Assembly (NCBI RefSeq): GCF_021654575.1
Contig: NZ_AP024488.1
Span: forward strand, 434,001 to 498,000
Reading direction: 5' to 3'
Length of the DNA stretch: 64,000 bases
Origin: Desulfoluna limicola
Lineage (GTDB): Bacteria; Desulfobacterota; Desulfobacteria; Desulfobacterales; Desulfolunaceae
The position numbers and the translations under genes are program-made. The notes below the pieces were generated by a model. The model was given only the letters and a program-made list of their open reading frames with translations, did not search any database and was not told the DNA's origin. Below, piece by piece: positions 29,641-37,668 of the stretch (the first letter of the stretch is position 1; each line of letters starts with the position of its first letter).

Positions 29641-30663
29641 TCAGAATCGGTAGAGCACCGAGATGCTGGCCATGCTGATACCCGTGTCATAAAAGTCGAT
29701 GTTGGAATCGCTTTCGTAAGCAGCGACAGTGCCCACGAGATTCATTTTGGGAACCCCGAGGAACTTTTTGTAAAAGGCCGAGAATGAGGCGCCGAAAACA
29801 TCGTCATTCCTTTTTTCCACGTAGATGGGGTTCTCTTTGTCAAAATTGGAGCGGGCGTAGTAGAGGTTGGTGACGAAGTTGATTTTCTGGGTGTTGAGTA
29901 CATAGGAAACCAGCATCCCGTATCGGTCGAAGGCCATGGCGCCTCCGTCAAGATCGTACGTGGAGTACTCCAGGGTTGGAATGAGTATGTGTTTCAGCCC
30001 TTCAAAGGGGAAGGTGTAGGTCACCTTTCCGGAGTACATGTTGCCGTTTCGGTCCAGGAGGGCGGCGTCCGTTGTGCTGAGGCCTAATTGGGTCTGCCCG
30101 CTTCGCTCCGTATCGATGGTGATGTCCCGCCAGGTGAATTCCACCTCGAACTTGGAGCCGAGAATCCGGTCGAAGCCAAAGCGTAGGCCGTCTGCGGAGC
30201 GGTCTGTTTCGCTTCGGTTTGCATTGACGACGTAGGGGTCTTCCCATACGGATGTGGGAAACGAGGTAAACACATAGGCGATGCTGACGATGCTCTTGTC
30301 CGGGAGTTCCTGCCTGAGGCCTGCAAGGGTGGAGGTGTCGTATCGGACCAGGTCTTCCAGCTGGTTGCCCGCAAAAACCTGGGTTCGCGTCTCCCCGAAG
30401 GTGTATGCCGCCTCGAAGTTAAGCACCGGGGTGGCATTGGTCTCGGTGTCGGGGCTGGCTGTGAGGGAGTCGATGCGGTTGCCACTGGTGTCGCTGATGT
30501 TGTTTCCGGCGATCATGTTGCTTTCAAAGCCTATGACACCGACTCCAACGTTGACGAATCCTGAAAATCCGGACTCCTGGGGGATTGGCAAAATGGCATG
30601 GGCCGGCATGACGATGCCCAGCAGGGCGAACGTCAGCACGAGCAAGTACATGGGCTTTTTCAT
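29641..30663 (-). CDS. DUF2860-like outer-membrane barrel protein, paralog A
   Basis: 340 aa. Signal peptide MKKPMYLLVLTFALLGIVMPAHA; the mature start ILPIPQESGFSGFVNVGVGV with SNMIAG fits DUF2860 as I remember it. Alternating amphipathic strands continue to a terminal SISVLYRF, the C-terminal Phe pattern recognised by the BAM machinery. ATG preceded by AAGGTGA. About 60 percent identical by eye to the product at 34353, with the same YTF.ETRTQ(V/I)FAGN and FSAFYK(K/Q)FLGVPKMNLVGT blocks. The two barrels flank a kinase with a solute-binding sensor. The function of the family is not known to me. Confidence 0.75.
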   Translation of the reverse strand: MKKPMYLLVLTFALLGIVMPAHAILPIPQESGFSGFVNVGVGVIGFESNMIAGNNISDTSGNRIDSLTASPDTETNATPVLNFEAAYTFGETRTQVFAGNQLEDLVRYDTSTLAGLRQELPDKSIVSIAYVFTSFPTSVWEDPYVVNANRSETDRSADGLRFGFDRILGSKFEVEFTWRDITIDTERSGQTQLGLSTTDAALLDRNGNMYSGKVTYTFPFEGLKHILIPTLEYSTYDLDGGAMAFDRYGMLVSYVLNTQKINFVTNLYYARSNFDKENPIYVEKRNDDVFGASFSAFYKKFLGVPKMNLVGTVAAYESDSNIDFYDTGISMASISVLYRF

Positions 30664-31010
30664 ATGTCACCTTCTGATGGTAGGGGATGAGTAGGTATGA
30701 ATAACGGGTTGCATCAATTGGATTATATTAGGGGACGCGTCGTGTCGGAGCAAGTGTTTTTTCGTGCGCAGGAGTGGTCGTTACAAGATAACGAGTGGCC
30801 CTTGGCGCTGACACTGATGCGTGCCGTTAACGATGGAGAGAACACACCTTGGCGCCTTGGTGTAAAGCTTTTGAACCCATGCTGATGCCGGGGTGGGGGG
30901 CATGAACCTGTCTCTTTGAACGGTGAAATGGTGTGGCAGCCCCGTAAGCCTGGCGAGGACGATGGTTGTTGGGGTGTTAGTCCCGGTGACAGGGGCGAAG
31001 GAAACTGAGT
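30664..31010. other. 347-bp gap between barrel A and the hybrid kinase
   Basis: Upstream region of barrel A and downstream region of the kinase. No convincing gene, hairpin or head repeat. Confidence 0.5.
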
Positions 31011-33461
31011 TTACGCTGCTCCGGTCATGTCGGAAGGAGCGGCTTGCCTGCGATCCAAGTGTTTTCGGATTTTTTGAAGCAGGGTGGGTATCATGACAGG
31101 CTTTTGCAGGTACTCTGCGATACCTATTTTGCGGGCGTTTTCAATGCTTATGAGGTCGCTGTACCCGGTGCATAGAATCACGGGAAGCTCCGGTCGCAGG
31201 GAGAACATTTCCCGCGCAAGCTGGGAGCCGGTCATGCCGGGCATGGTCATGTCCGTGATGACCAGGTCGATGGCGTCCGGTTCACTCCTGAACGACGCCA
31301 TGGCCTCCATTGCATCCGTGAAGGCCTGAACCTTGTACCCCTGCCTGGATAAAATTTGTGAGAGGGTGACCGTGATCTCTTTTTCATCATCGACAATGAG
31401 AATGGACTCCTTCCCACCATTTACCAGGGGGGCTGCTGTTTTTTCCGGAACGGGCTTTGTGTACGTTTTAAGGATAGGGAAGAGGACCTTGAAGGTCGTG
31501 TTCCTGCCAGGGGTGCTATGGGCGCTTATGTGGCCATTGTGTTCCTTCACAATGCCATGCACGACGGACAACCCCAGGCCTGTTCCCTTGTCTTTTGCCT
31601 TTGTGGAGAAGTAGGGGTCGAATATTTTCTGCATGGTCGTCGGATCTATGCCGCTGCCGGTATCGCTGACTTCAAGGAGGATATAGTCTCCGGGTGTCAG
31701 AGGGGCATCAGGTGACCCCGCATCATGGGTGTTGATGAAGGTGTCTGTAAGGGAGATGCGGAGGGTCCCCCCGGTGGTCTCCATGGCATGGTAGGCATTG
31801 GTGCAGAGGTTCATGATGATCTGGTGGATCTGGGTGGGGTCTGCCTTGATTTTGCTCCCGGAGTCCAGTGAGCTCTCGAGCGTTATGGTGGCCGGCAGGG
31901 ATGGCCTGAGGAGCTTGACCGTCTCTTTAATGATCAGGGATGGCTGCAGGGGCTGTTTTTCCGACTCCGACTTCCGGCTGAAGGTGAGGATCTGGGAGAC
32001 AAGCTCTTTGGCCCTTTTGCCGCTTTGGGTGACCTGCTCCAGGGCTTCACGTACTTTCTCATTGTTGTCGATATCCAGGCTGGCCAGCTCCGTGTACCCG
32101 AAGATGACGGTGAGGATGTTGTTGAAGTCGTGGGCGATGCCTCCGGCAAGGGTACCGATGGCTTCCATTTTCTGGGCCTGTGAGAGACTTGCCTCCAGCT
32201 GCCTGCGCTGGGTAATGTCCGTTCCGATGCTCAGGATTTCGTGGAAATGTCCCTCGTCATCGGTGATGGCCCTGTTGCTCCACTGGATGTACACCACGCG
32301 TCCGTCTTTGCAGATGTTCTCATTTTCTATGAACTCGTATGCTTCCGGAAGCTCAAAGGTCTCCTTGTCCATTGCTTTGAAGTGGTTCGCTTCGGCTTCT
32401 TTCGGGGTAAGGATCGTGCCGATGACATTGCGTCCGTAGAGCTCTTCCCTGGAATACCCGAATAGGTCCAGGCCGAACCGGTTGATGAAGAGAACCCGAC
32501 CATGTTTGTCCATTCTCAGGATAATGCTGTTGGCGCTCTCCACCAGGTCTCTGTACTGTTTTTCGCGGTTGTGCAGCTCTCGGGTGCGCTTTTTAACCGT
32601 GCGGTTGAGCGTTGCGTTGAGATACGTGAGCAGGGCAAGGACAGCAGCAATGGCGCCAATGGTCAGGAGGAGCCAGCGTGGGATGATTTCTTTTTCATAT
32701 TCCTTGCCACCCATCCAATAAGAGAGCCGGTTGTAGTAATACGAGTCCTTGGCCTGCTTCCAGCGGGAGAGGTAGGCATCGATTCGGTCGAGACAGGGTC
32801 CATGGAACCCTTTCTTTGCGGCAAAGTAGACGGAGAAGGGGGAGAATTGGATGGGGCTTGCAACCACATCGAAATCACGGGCATTCCTCATGCCGAAATG
32901 TTGCGAGGCAACACCGGCTGCGACTTCTCCGTTTTGAATGGCAAGAAAGACATCGGTTTGGGTGGGAAGCTCGATGATTTCGCAGCTGACCCTGAATTGT
33001 GCTGCTGTTTTAATAAAGTTCTGGCCATTGATGTCCTGGGCCATTACGGCAACTGGCAAGCCATCAAGGTCCACGATGGTGTTGATGTTCTTTCCCGGCT
33101 TTAAGAAGACCTGCCCCCACAGCTCGAAGACCGGCTCCTTGCTGAAGTCCATCACCAGGCTGCGCTCCGGAGAAAATGCGATACCGGTCATCAGGTCAAT
33201 ATCACCCCGTTGCAGACGCTCCAGTCCTTCGGTCCAGCTGCCGGGCACAAACTCCACCGCCCAGTTCTCTTCATCTGCGATCCGTTTAAACAGGTCTGGA
33301 TAGAGGCCCAGGGATTTGTCTTTGTTGCCACCGGTGCTGGAGGGATGTTTCTCCATGACGCCGACACGGAATGTCTTCTTGCCCTCGGTGGTATGGGCTT
33401 GGAGGGACGGGGCAGGCAGTATTGCGGAAAAGAAGATAATGACACAAACGAGGTACTTCAT
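31011..33461 (-). CDS. Hybrid sensor histidine kinase with periplasmic solute-binding sensor
   Basis: 816 aa. Signal peptide (1-22), then an SBP_bac_3 domain (about 28-245: FRVGVMEKHPSSTGG, GLYPDLFKRIADE, DIDLMTGIAFSPERS) outside the membrane. One membrane helix (WLLLTIGAIAAVLALLTYL, about 262-282), a PAS domain (about 300-415), HisKA with the phospho-His in GIAHDFNNIL, and HATPase (NLCTNAYHAM, DTGSGID, GTGLGLSVVHGI). A C-terminal receiver follows (LIVDDEKE, phospho-Asp in LVITDMTMPGM, Lys in LQKPVM). This EvgS-like design senses a small ligand, perhaps an amino acid, and passes phosphate through the receiver; no Hpt domain or regulator is adjacent. ATG preceded by AGAGAGA, a moderate site. 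Confidence 0.92.
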   Translation of the reverse strand: MKYLVCVIIFFSAILPAPSLQAHTTEGKKTFRVGVMEKHPSSTGGNKDKSLGLYPDLFKRIADEENWAVEFVPGSWTEGLERLQRGDIDLMTGIAFSPERSLVMDFSKEPVFELWGQVFLKPGKNINTIVDLDGLPVAVMAQDINGQNFIKTAAQFRVSCEIIELPTQTDVFLAIQNGEVAAGVASQHFGMRNARDFDVVASPIQFSPFSVYFAAKKGFHGPCLDRIDAYLSRWKQAKDSYYYNRLSYWMGGKEYEKEIIPRWLLLTIGAIAAVLALLTYLNATLNRTVKKRTRELHNREKQYRDLVESANSIILRMDKHGRVLFINRFGLDLFGYSREELYGRNVIGTILTPKEAEANHFKAMDKETFELPEAYEFIENENICKDGRVVYIQWSNRAITDDEGHFHEILSIGTDITQRRQLEASLSQAQKMEAIGTLAGGIAHDFNNILTVIFGYTELASLDIDNNEKVREALEQVTQSGKRAKELVSQILTFSRKSESEKQPLQPSLIIKETVKLLRPSLPATITLESSLDSGSKIKADPTQIHQIIMNLCTNAYHAMETTGGTLRISLTDTFINTHDAGSPDAPLTPGDYILLEVSDTGSGIDPTTMQKIFDPYFSTKAKDKGTGLGLSVVHGIVKEHNGHISAHSTPGRNTTFKVLFPILKTYTKPVPEKTAAPLVNGGKESILIVDDEKEITVTLSQILSRQGYKVQAFTDAMEAMASFRSEPDAIDLVITDMTMPGMTGSQLAREMFSLRPELPVILCTGYSDLISIENARKIGIAEYLQKPVMIPTLLQKIRKHLDRRQAAPSDMTGAA

Positions 33462-33581
33462 CGTCTCTCTTTATTCAGATGAGTGGCCGGCCTGATTGAA
33501 ATACCGGCAGATTATCGGTACGTGATGTTCACTGTGGGTATGGTCATGACCCAAAAAATGGTGACCATTCAGCTTACCTTT

Positions 33582-33633
33582 GCCCCCGGTGGCCCTGCCG
33601 GTACCAAACGTTTGGGACGTTTGACAAACAGGG
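33582..33633 (+). repeat. Head repeat unit, CAAACG stem
   Basis: Head variant GCCCCCGGTGG, CCCTGCCGG, then CAAACG-TTTGGGA-CGTTTG and ACAAACAGG. Compensatory counterpart of the AAACTT unit at 7406. The head faces the kinase start. The 33462-34352 gap holds four units and no gene. Confidence 0.7.
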
Positions 33634-33694
33634 CTTGATAAGAGACCCGACGAGACCAGTCATGGGTCAGCAAAGAGCTCTGGCTTCAATCCAA

Positions 33695-33744
33695 CCGGAA
33701 AGTTTTTGCGGAGCTTTTCAACAAGCGACCCGCCGGAGGCATAG
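33695..33744 (-). repeat. Head repeat unit, partner of 33582
   Basis: CCGGAAAGTTTTTGCGGAGC, TTTTCAACAAGCGA, then inverted head CCGCCGGAGGC (33730-33740). The same body recurs at 35526. Confidence 0.65.
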
Positions 33745-34173
33745 CTGAATCGTTGCAAAAATCGGAACAATGCATTGTCTCGGGGCATGATAAGCTCAGA
33801 TGAGCGATTCAAGTCCGGAGGCCCTGGTTCTGTTTGTCGGGATTTTTTTAAGGCACTATAACCCCATGGCGATGGATGTCAAGGCCTATATGCCTTTTCA
33901 GGGTGTTCATCCCGTTGAAATAATAAGGGGTAATGTTGGGGGGAATCAGGGCCGGTGTTGATGAGATGGCTTTTGGCTCGATGGTCTCAGTTTCCTGGCC
34001 GGGAGGAGGGCTTGGCCCCGTGATGGCGGTTTGTGCGGGGCATGCTCTTGGGTTTGGGGTTCAGATGGGCTGGAGCCTCTATGGGGGATCGGAGAATAAC
34101 GTGTTGGTACTCAGGTGAGCTTCTGAGGTGGCCAAACCGGTTCTGTGTATCTGTAACTGCTCAGCTTACCATA

Positions 34174-34210
34174 GCCTCCAGCGGCGCTGCCGGGGTCCAT
34201 TTTTTGCCTG
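34174..34210 (+). repeat. Head repeat unit (short)
   Basis: Head variant GCCTCCAGCGGC followed by GCTGCCGGGGTCC, the same stem as at 7406 with a worn remainder. Forms an inverted pair with 34272. Confidence 0.55.
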
Positions 34211-34271
34211 ATCTGAAAGGGTGGGGGTATCAAACAGGCCTTAAACATTGCCCTTGGACGAATTCCGCTCT

Positions 34272-34306
34272 CTGCTTTCAAGGTGGCGCACCTTGCCGCC
34301 GGAGGC
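34272..34306 (-). repeat. Head repeat unit after barrel B, AAGGTG stem
   Basis: CTGCTTTC, stem AAGGTG-GCG-CACCTT, inverted head CCGCCGGAGGC (34296-34306), 46 bases past the barrel B stop. Confidence 0.8.
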
Positions 34307-34352
34307 TCCCTTTTTAAGGGCAGTTGGTGCAGCTATTCCTGAACCCTCCGGG

Positions 34353-35399
34353 TTAGAAACGATACATGACCGACACGGTGCCCATGCTGATTCGGGAGTC
34401 GTAAAAATCGATGTTGGAGTCGCTGTGGTAGCTGGCGATGGTGCCCACGAGGTTCATCTGGGGCACCCCGAGGAACTGCTTGTAAAAGGCGGAGAAGGAG
34501 GCCCCTAAGATGTCGTCTTCCCGGACTGCACCGTAGATGGGGTTTTCTTCGTCGTAATCGGAGCGGCTGCAGTAGATGTTGGTCACAACGTTGAATTTCG
34601 GACCATTCAGGGCGTAGGAGAGCATCATTCCGTACCGCTTGAAAGCCATGGCCTCTCCGTCAAGGTCCTGGCGGGTGTACTCCAGGGTGGGGATGATGAT
34701 GTGGCGCATCTGCTGAAAGGCGAAGGGGTAGGTGAGCTTGCCTGTGTACATGCTGCCGTTGCGGTCCAGAAGTTTCGCTTGTTCAGCGGTGATTTCATAC
34801 GGATTGGATGGGGCAAGCTGTGTCTGGGCTTCCCCGCTTCGTTCCGTGTCGATGTTGATTTTACGCCAGGTGAACTCGGCCTCGAGTCTTGACCCCATGA
34901 TTTTGTCGTAGCCAAGGCGCAAGCCCTCTGCGGTGCGATCAGTCTTCTTCCGGTCAACCCCGGTCACATAAGGGTCCTGCCAGACGGAGGAGGGAAAGGA
35001 GGTGAAGGCGTAGGCGACTCTGACGCTGGATTTGTCCGGAAGCTCCTGCCGGATGCCGAGGACGCTGGAGGTATCAAACCGGATCAGGTCTTCCAGGCGG
35101 TTACCGGCAAAGATCTGGGTCCGGGTGTCGGCAAAGGTGTAGTTGAGGTCAAAGTTGATCACCGGCATGGCGTTGGTATCGGAACTGGGGCTGTCCGTGA
35201 GGGAGTCGATGCGCTTGCTGCCGCTGTCGCTCATGCCGTTGCCGGCCATCATGTTGCTTTCGGTGTTTGTGACACCGGCTCCGACGTTGATGAATCCTGA
35301 GAATCCGGTTTGCTCGGGCATGGGTTGGATGGCATGGGCCGGCATGGCGGTTATCAGCAGGGTAACCGCCAGGGCAAGAAGAGGTAAGGACTTTTTCAT
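34353..35399 (-). CDS. DUF2860-like outer-membrane barrel protein, paralog B
   Basis: 348 aa. Signal peptide (LLALAVTLLITAMPAHA) then IQPMPEQTGFSGFINVGAGV, TESNMMAGN and an ending SVMYRF with C-terminal Phe. Strand order and loops match paralog A, with an insert (APSNPYEITAEQAKL) in one loop near residue 205, a likely surface-exposed position. ATG preceded by AAGG. It reads the same way as the hybrid kinase and paralog A; gaps of 350-900 bases make separate transcripts likely. Probably a small-solute channel or adhesin-type barrel, but nothing in the sequence decides this. Confidence 0.75.
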   Translation of the reverse strand: MKKSLPLLALAVTLLITAMPAHAIQPMPEQTGFSGFINVGAGVTNTESNMMAGNGMSDSGSKRIDSLTDSPSSDTNAMPVINFDLNYTFADTRTQIFAGNRLEDLIRFDTSSVLGIRQELPDKSSVRVAYAFTSFPSSVWQDPYVTGVDRKKTDRTAEGLRLGYDKIMGSRLEAEFTWRKINIDTERSGEAQTQLAPSNPYEITAEQAKLLDRNGSMYTGKLTYPFAFQQMRHIIIPTLEYTRQDLDGEAMAFKRYGMMLSYALNGPKFNVVTNIYCSRSDYDEENPIYGAVREDDILGASFSAFYKQFLGVPQMNLVGTIASYHSDSNIDFYDSRISMGTVSVMYRF

Positions 35400-35525
35400 G
35401 TGACTGCCTTCTATGGGTTGAGAGTGTTAACACAGGACCAAGTGTGAAGGAAACAGACCTCTTTTAATAGAGACGTGCTTTGGGGACAAGGGGTTTTTGC
35501 TCTGAGAGGGCAAAGGGAGCTGCAA

Positions 35526-35585
35526 ACGGAACGTTTTTACGCTCATTTCAAAAGAGGCCCACCCGGAGGCACAGCGCTTAAAGTC
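35526..35585 (-). repeat. Head repeat unit, GGAACGTTTTTACG body
   Basis: CGGAACGTTTTTACGCTC, ATTTCAAAAGAGGCC and inverted head variant ACCCGGAGGC. Same body as 33695. Confidence 0.55.
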
Positions 35586-35597
35586 ACCTCCGCAACC

Positions 35598-35631
35598 TGC
35601 TTTCAAGGTGACACATCTTGCCGCCGGAGGC
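35598..35631 (-). repeat. Head repeat unit after the DUF3592 pseudogene
   Basis: CTGCTTTC, stem AAGGTG-ACA-CATCTT (one G-T pair) and inverted head CCGCCGGAGGC (35621-35631), 19 bases past the pseudogene stop. Confidence 0.75.
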
Positions 35632-35649
35632 TCTTTTGTGCCCCGGGTA

Positions 35650-36113
35650 TCAACGTCTGCGGTGAACCCTGGAAAAGAGGACGAGAGAAATATAGACCAT
35701 GGCGATGCCGGAAAATGGCTTGAGAAGGTGTTCCAGGTGGAGCCCGGGGGCCAGCATCGACTCACGGCGGTTAGCCGGGTTTTCATTTACCGGAATGCTG
35801 GTTCCCTCTGGGAAACGGCGTGTCCATTTTTCGGCCCCTTTCGCGGTGTTGTTGGATTCATAGCCCGGATAGAGAACGTTGCCGGTAAGGGTGTATCCTT
35901 CGACTTGGTACCGGTACCGGAATTCGGCTTGGTAGACTTCGGGTCGGTGCCCTGTGGCGCGGGGCTGTGGATCTTTGAGGAAAGGATAACACCGGGGCTT
36001 TCCTGCCAGCCATAGGATGTAATCCCCGACGAGGCATCAACCAGGCCAAAACCCGTCGCCACCAGCCCGCCCACAAAGAAAATCACCGCCATCACAGCGT
36101 CCTTTTTTTTCAT
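35650..36113 (-). pseudogene. DUF3592-family membrane protein, frameshifted
   Basis: The first frame, from ATG 36113, gives an N-terminal membrane helix and YGWQESPGVILSSKIHS, the usual DUF3592 entry. It then runs into a non-homologous Pro/Lys-rich tail ending at 35787. The shifted frame continues the family pattern exactly: RPEVYQAEFRYRYQVEGY, TLTGNVLYPGYESN, then a second membrane helix GIAMVYISLVLF and a TGA at 35650. The frames must be joined by one indel around 35950-35990. Either the gene is broken, or the base call is wrong, or there is a programmed shift; no slippery heptamer is evident. Function of the family is unknown. Confidence 0.75.
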
Positions 36114-36206
36114 GCCTGCACCCCTGTATCAGGATTTTTTTGCTTCTTACTACAACAAGGGTGAGTGAAATGAAAAGACCAGAACGATTATTGTTCCGCC
36201 GGGTGG

Positions 36207-37130
36207 CTATTTTCGAGCTTTGGCCAGAAAAGCGGTCTCATCGTTCAGGCGCCCGAATAGGGTGAGCTCTGTGTCTGATTCAAGGTACCCCTTGGCTTTG
36301 GCGAGGTCTTGCTGACGGAATGCGCAGAGCAGGACTGCTCCGTCATACTTTCTCAACCGCGGTATTCGCACCACCCGGCCGGGATTCAGGATGGCCACTT
36401 GGCAGGGTTTGGCGACATGGTTGGCAAGAAGGGTGTCCATTTGTATGGCCTCGGGGGTGAGGGTGTTTCCTCCATGGCCCGTGATGTTCCCCAATGCAAG
36501 GTAGACAAGTGCCTCGGTTGCCGTGGGGGCGTTGATGGCAAGTTTTTCGGTATTCGTGTCCGTTTCGACAAGCCAGACTTGCCCCAAGGAGGGTGGGATG
36601 ACCTGTCCTTCCACGGAAAGGATTTCGTGGGGCCTGATGTAATCCATCTTGTCCCGGAGTCGGTCTATCAACAGGGTATCGTCAACCGGAGGGAGTGCTG
36701 TTTTCCATTGCCCGTCGATTTGTTCAATGAGGGATGCCCCTGTTTTGATGGCCCCGTCGGCATCAAGGGCTTTCAAGGTGACGATGGCATAATCAAGGTA
36801 AGGTTCGCTGTCTGCAATGAGGTATTTTGTTCCTTCTCTGATGAGCGAGAAGGCGATTTTTGGGTCCAGGTTGGCCTTTTGATGTATTTGTTTTTCAATC
36901 CTGACAGTTTCTGGCGTCAGGGTCTGAAAGTGCCAGTCAATGTCCCGGTGGACCAGTGATGAGATTCTGGCGATAACGGCGTGTTCAGGGGTGTCGTACC
37001 GGGCGTCCTTTTTCTCCACCGGTCTGAAGAACATCGGAAGCGAAGAGTCCGCCCGGAGAGGGGCGGCAAGACCGGCGAGCATTAGACAAACGCAAAGAAG
37101 CAGGGGCCCCGCGTGGCGAAGGGTTTTCAT
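36207..37130 (-). CDS. Exported protein of unknown function (307 aa)
   Basis: Clear signal peptide (AGPLLLCVCLMLAGLAAPLRA). The mature protein begins SSLPMFFRPVEKKDARYDTPE; helical and beta segments alternate without membrane helices. Segments such as EHAVIARISSLVHRDIDWHFQTL and KYLIADSEPYLDYAIVTLKAL do not match a family I recognise. ATG preceded by AGGAGT. It lies upstream of the DUF3592 pseudogene on the same strand (93-base gap), so the two may have formed one unit. No Cys-based or catalytic motif stands out. Confidence 0.6.
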   Translation of the reverse strand: MKTLRHAGPLLLCVCLMLAGLAAPLRADSSLPMFFRPVEKKDARYDTPEHAVIARISSLVHRDIDWHFQTLTPETVRIEKQIHQKANLDPKIAFSLIREGTKYLIADSEPYLDYAIVTLKALDADGAIKTGASLIEQIDGQWKTALPPVDDTLLIDRLRDKMDYIRPHEILSVEGQVIPPSLGQVWLVETDTNTEKLAINAPTATEALVYLALGNITGHGGNTLTPEAIQMDTLLANHVAKPCQVAILNPGRVVRIPRLRKYDGAVLLCAFRQQDLAKAKGYLESDTELTLFGRLNDETAFLAKARK

Positions 37131-37560
37131 TTTTTACTCCTGTTGTCTTGAATCGGACAGAAAACGGAAAAATTAGGTGGGAAAAGCAGGCGTTCCGTTA
37201 AACCAGGTTTTTTATGTCGTATCACAAAGAACCTGAGGTGAAAAACTATCATGCTATTTTTCTGTAAATACAGAGGTCTGACTCCGGATGCGTTGCGATT
37301 TACTTAAATGGAAAGCAAGGAAACTTGAATCTAAAGCGTCTTTAGTGACGTTGGCGGTATTCTTGTGGTCATGGGATGAGAATTGTGATTTCTGAGTTTT
37401 TGGGCGGGCTTAATTGTGTAATGATTTTGAGTTCTTGTGCTTGTGGTTGGCTTGTTTTACAGTTGGTTGAAACATGTTGATGATAAATCATTTGTTTTTT
37501 GTTGATAAGACTGCTGGAGTTAAAAATATGTACAATTTTGGACGTAACGCCGTTGTGTTT

Positions 37561-37631
37561 TGACTCGAGGGACAAGAGGCAAAGCGCGATGGCAACCAGC
37601 TTTCAAGGTGGCTCACCTTGCCGCCGGAGGG
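37561..37631 (-). repeat. Head repeat unit before the large hybrid kinase
   Basis: GACTCGAGGGACAAGAGGC, AACCAGCTTTC, stem AAGGTG-GCT-CACCTT (37605-37619) and inverted head CCGCCGGAGG. The head faces the kinase start. The remaining 37131-37560 gap is AT-rich and empty. Confidence 0.8.
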
Positions 37632-37668
37632 CCGCTTTTTAGGCGCCTTGATCATAGAAGACAACGGC

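Noticed and set aside
35427..35786. 119-codon frame over the DUF3592 region
   Set aside because: Another frame of the same bases encodes the recognisable DUF3592 C-terminus; this one matches nothing.
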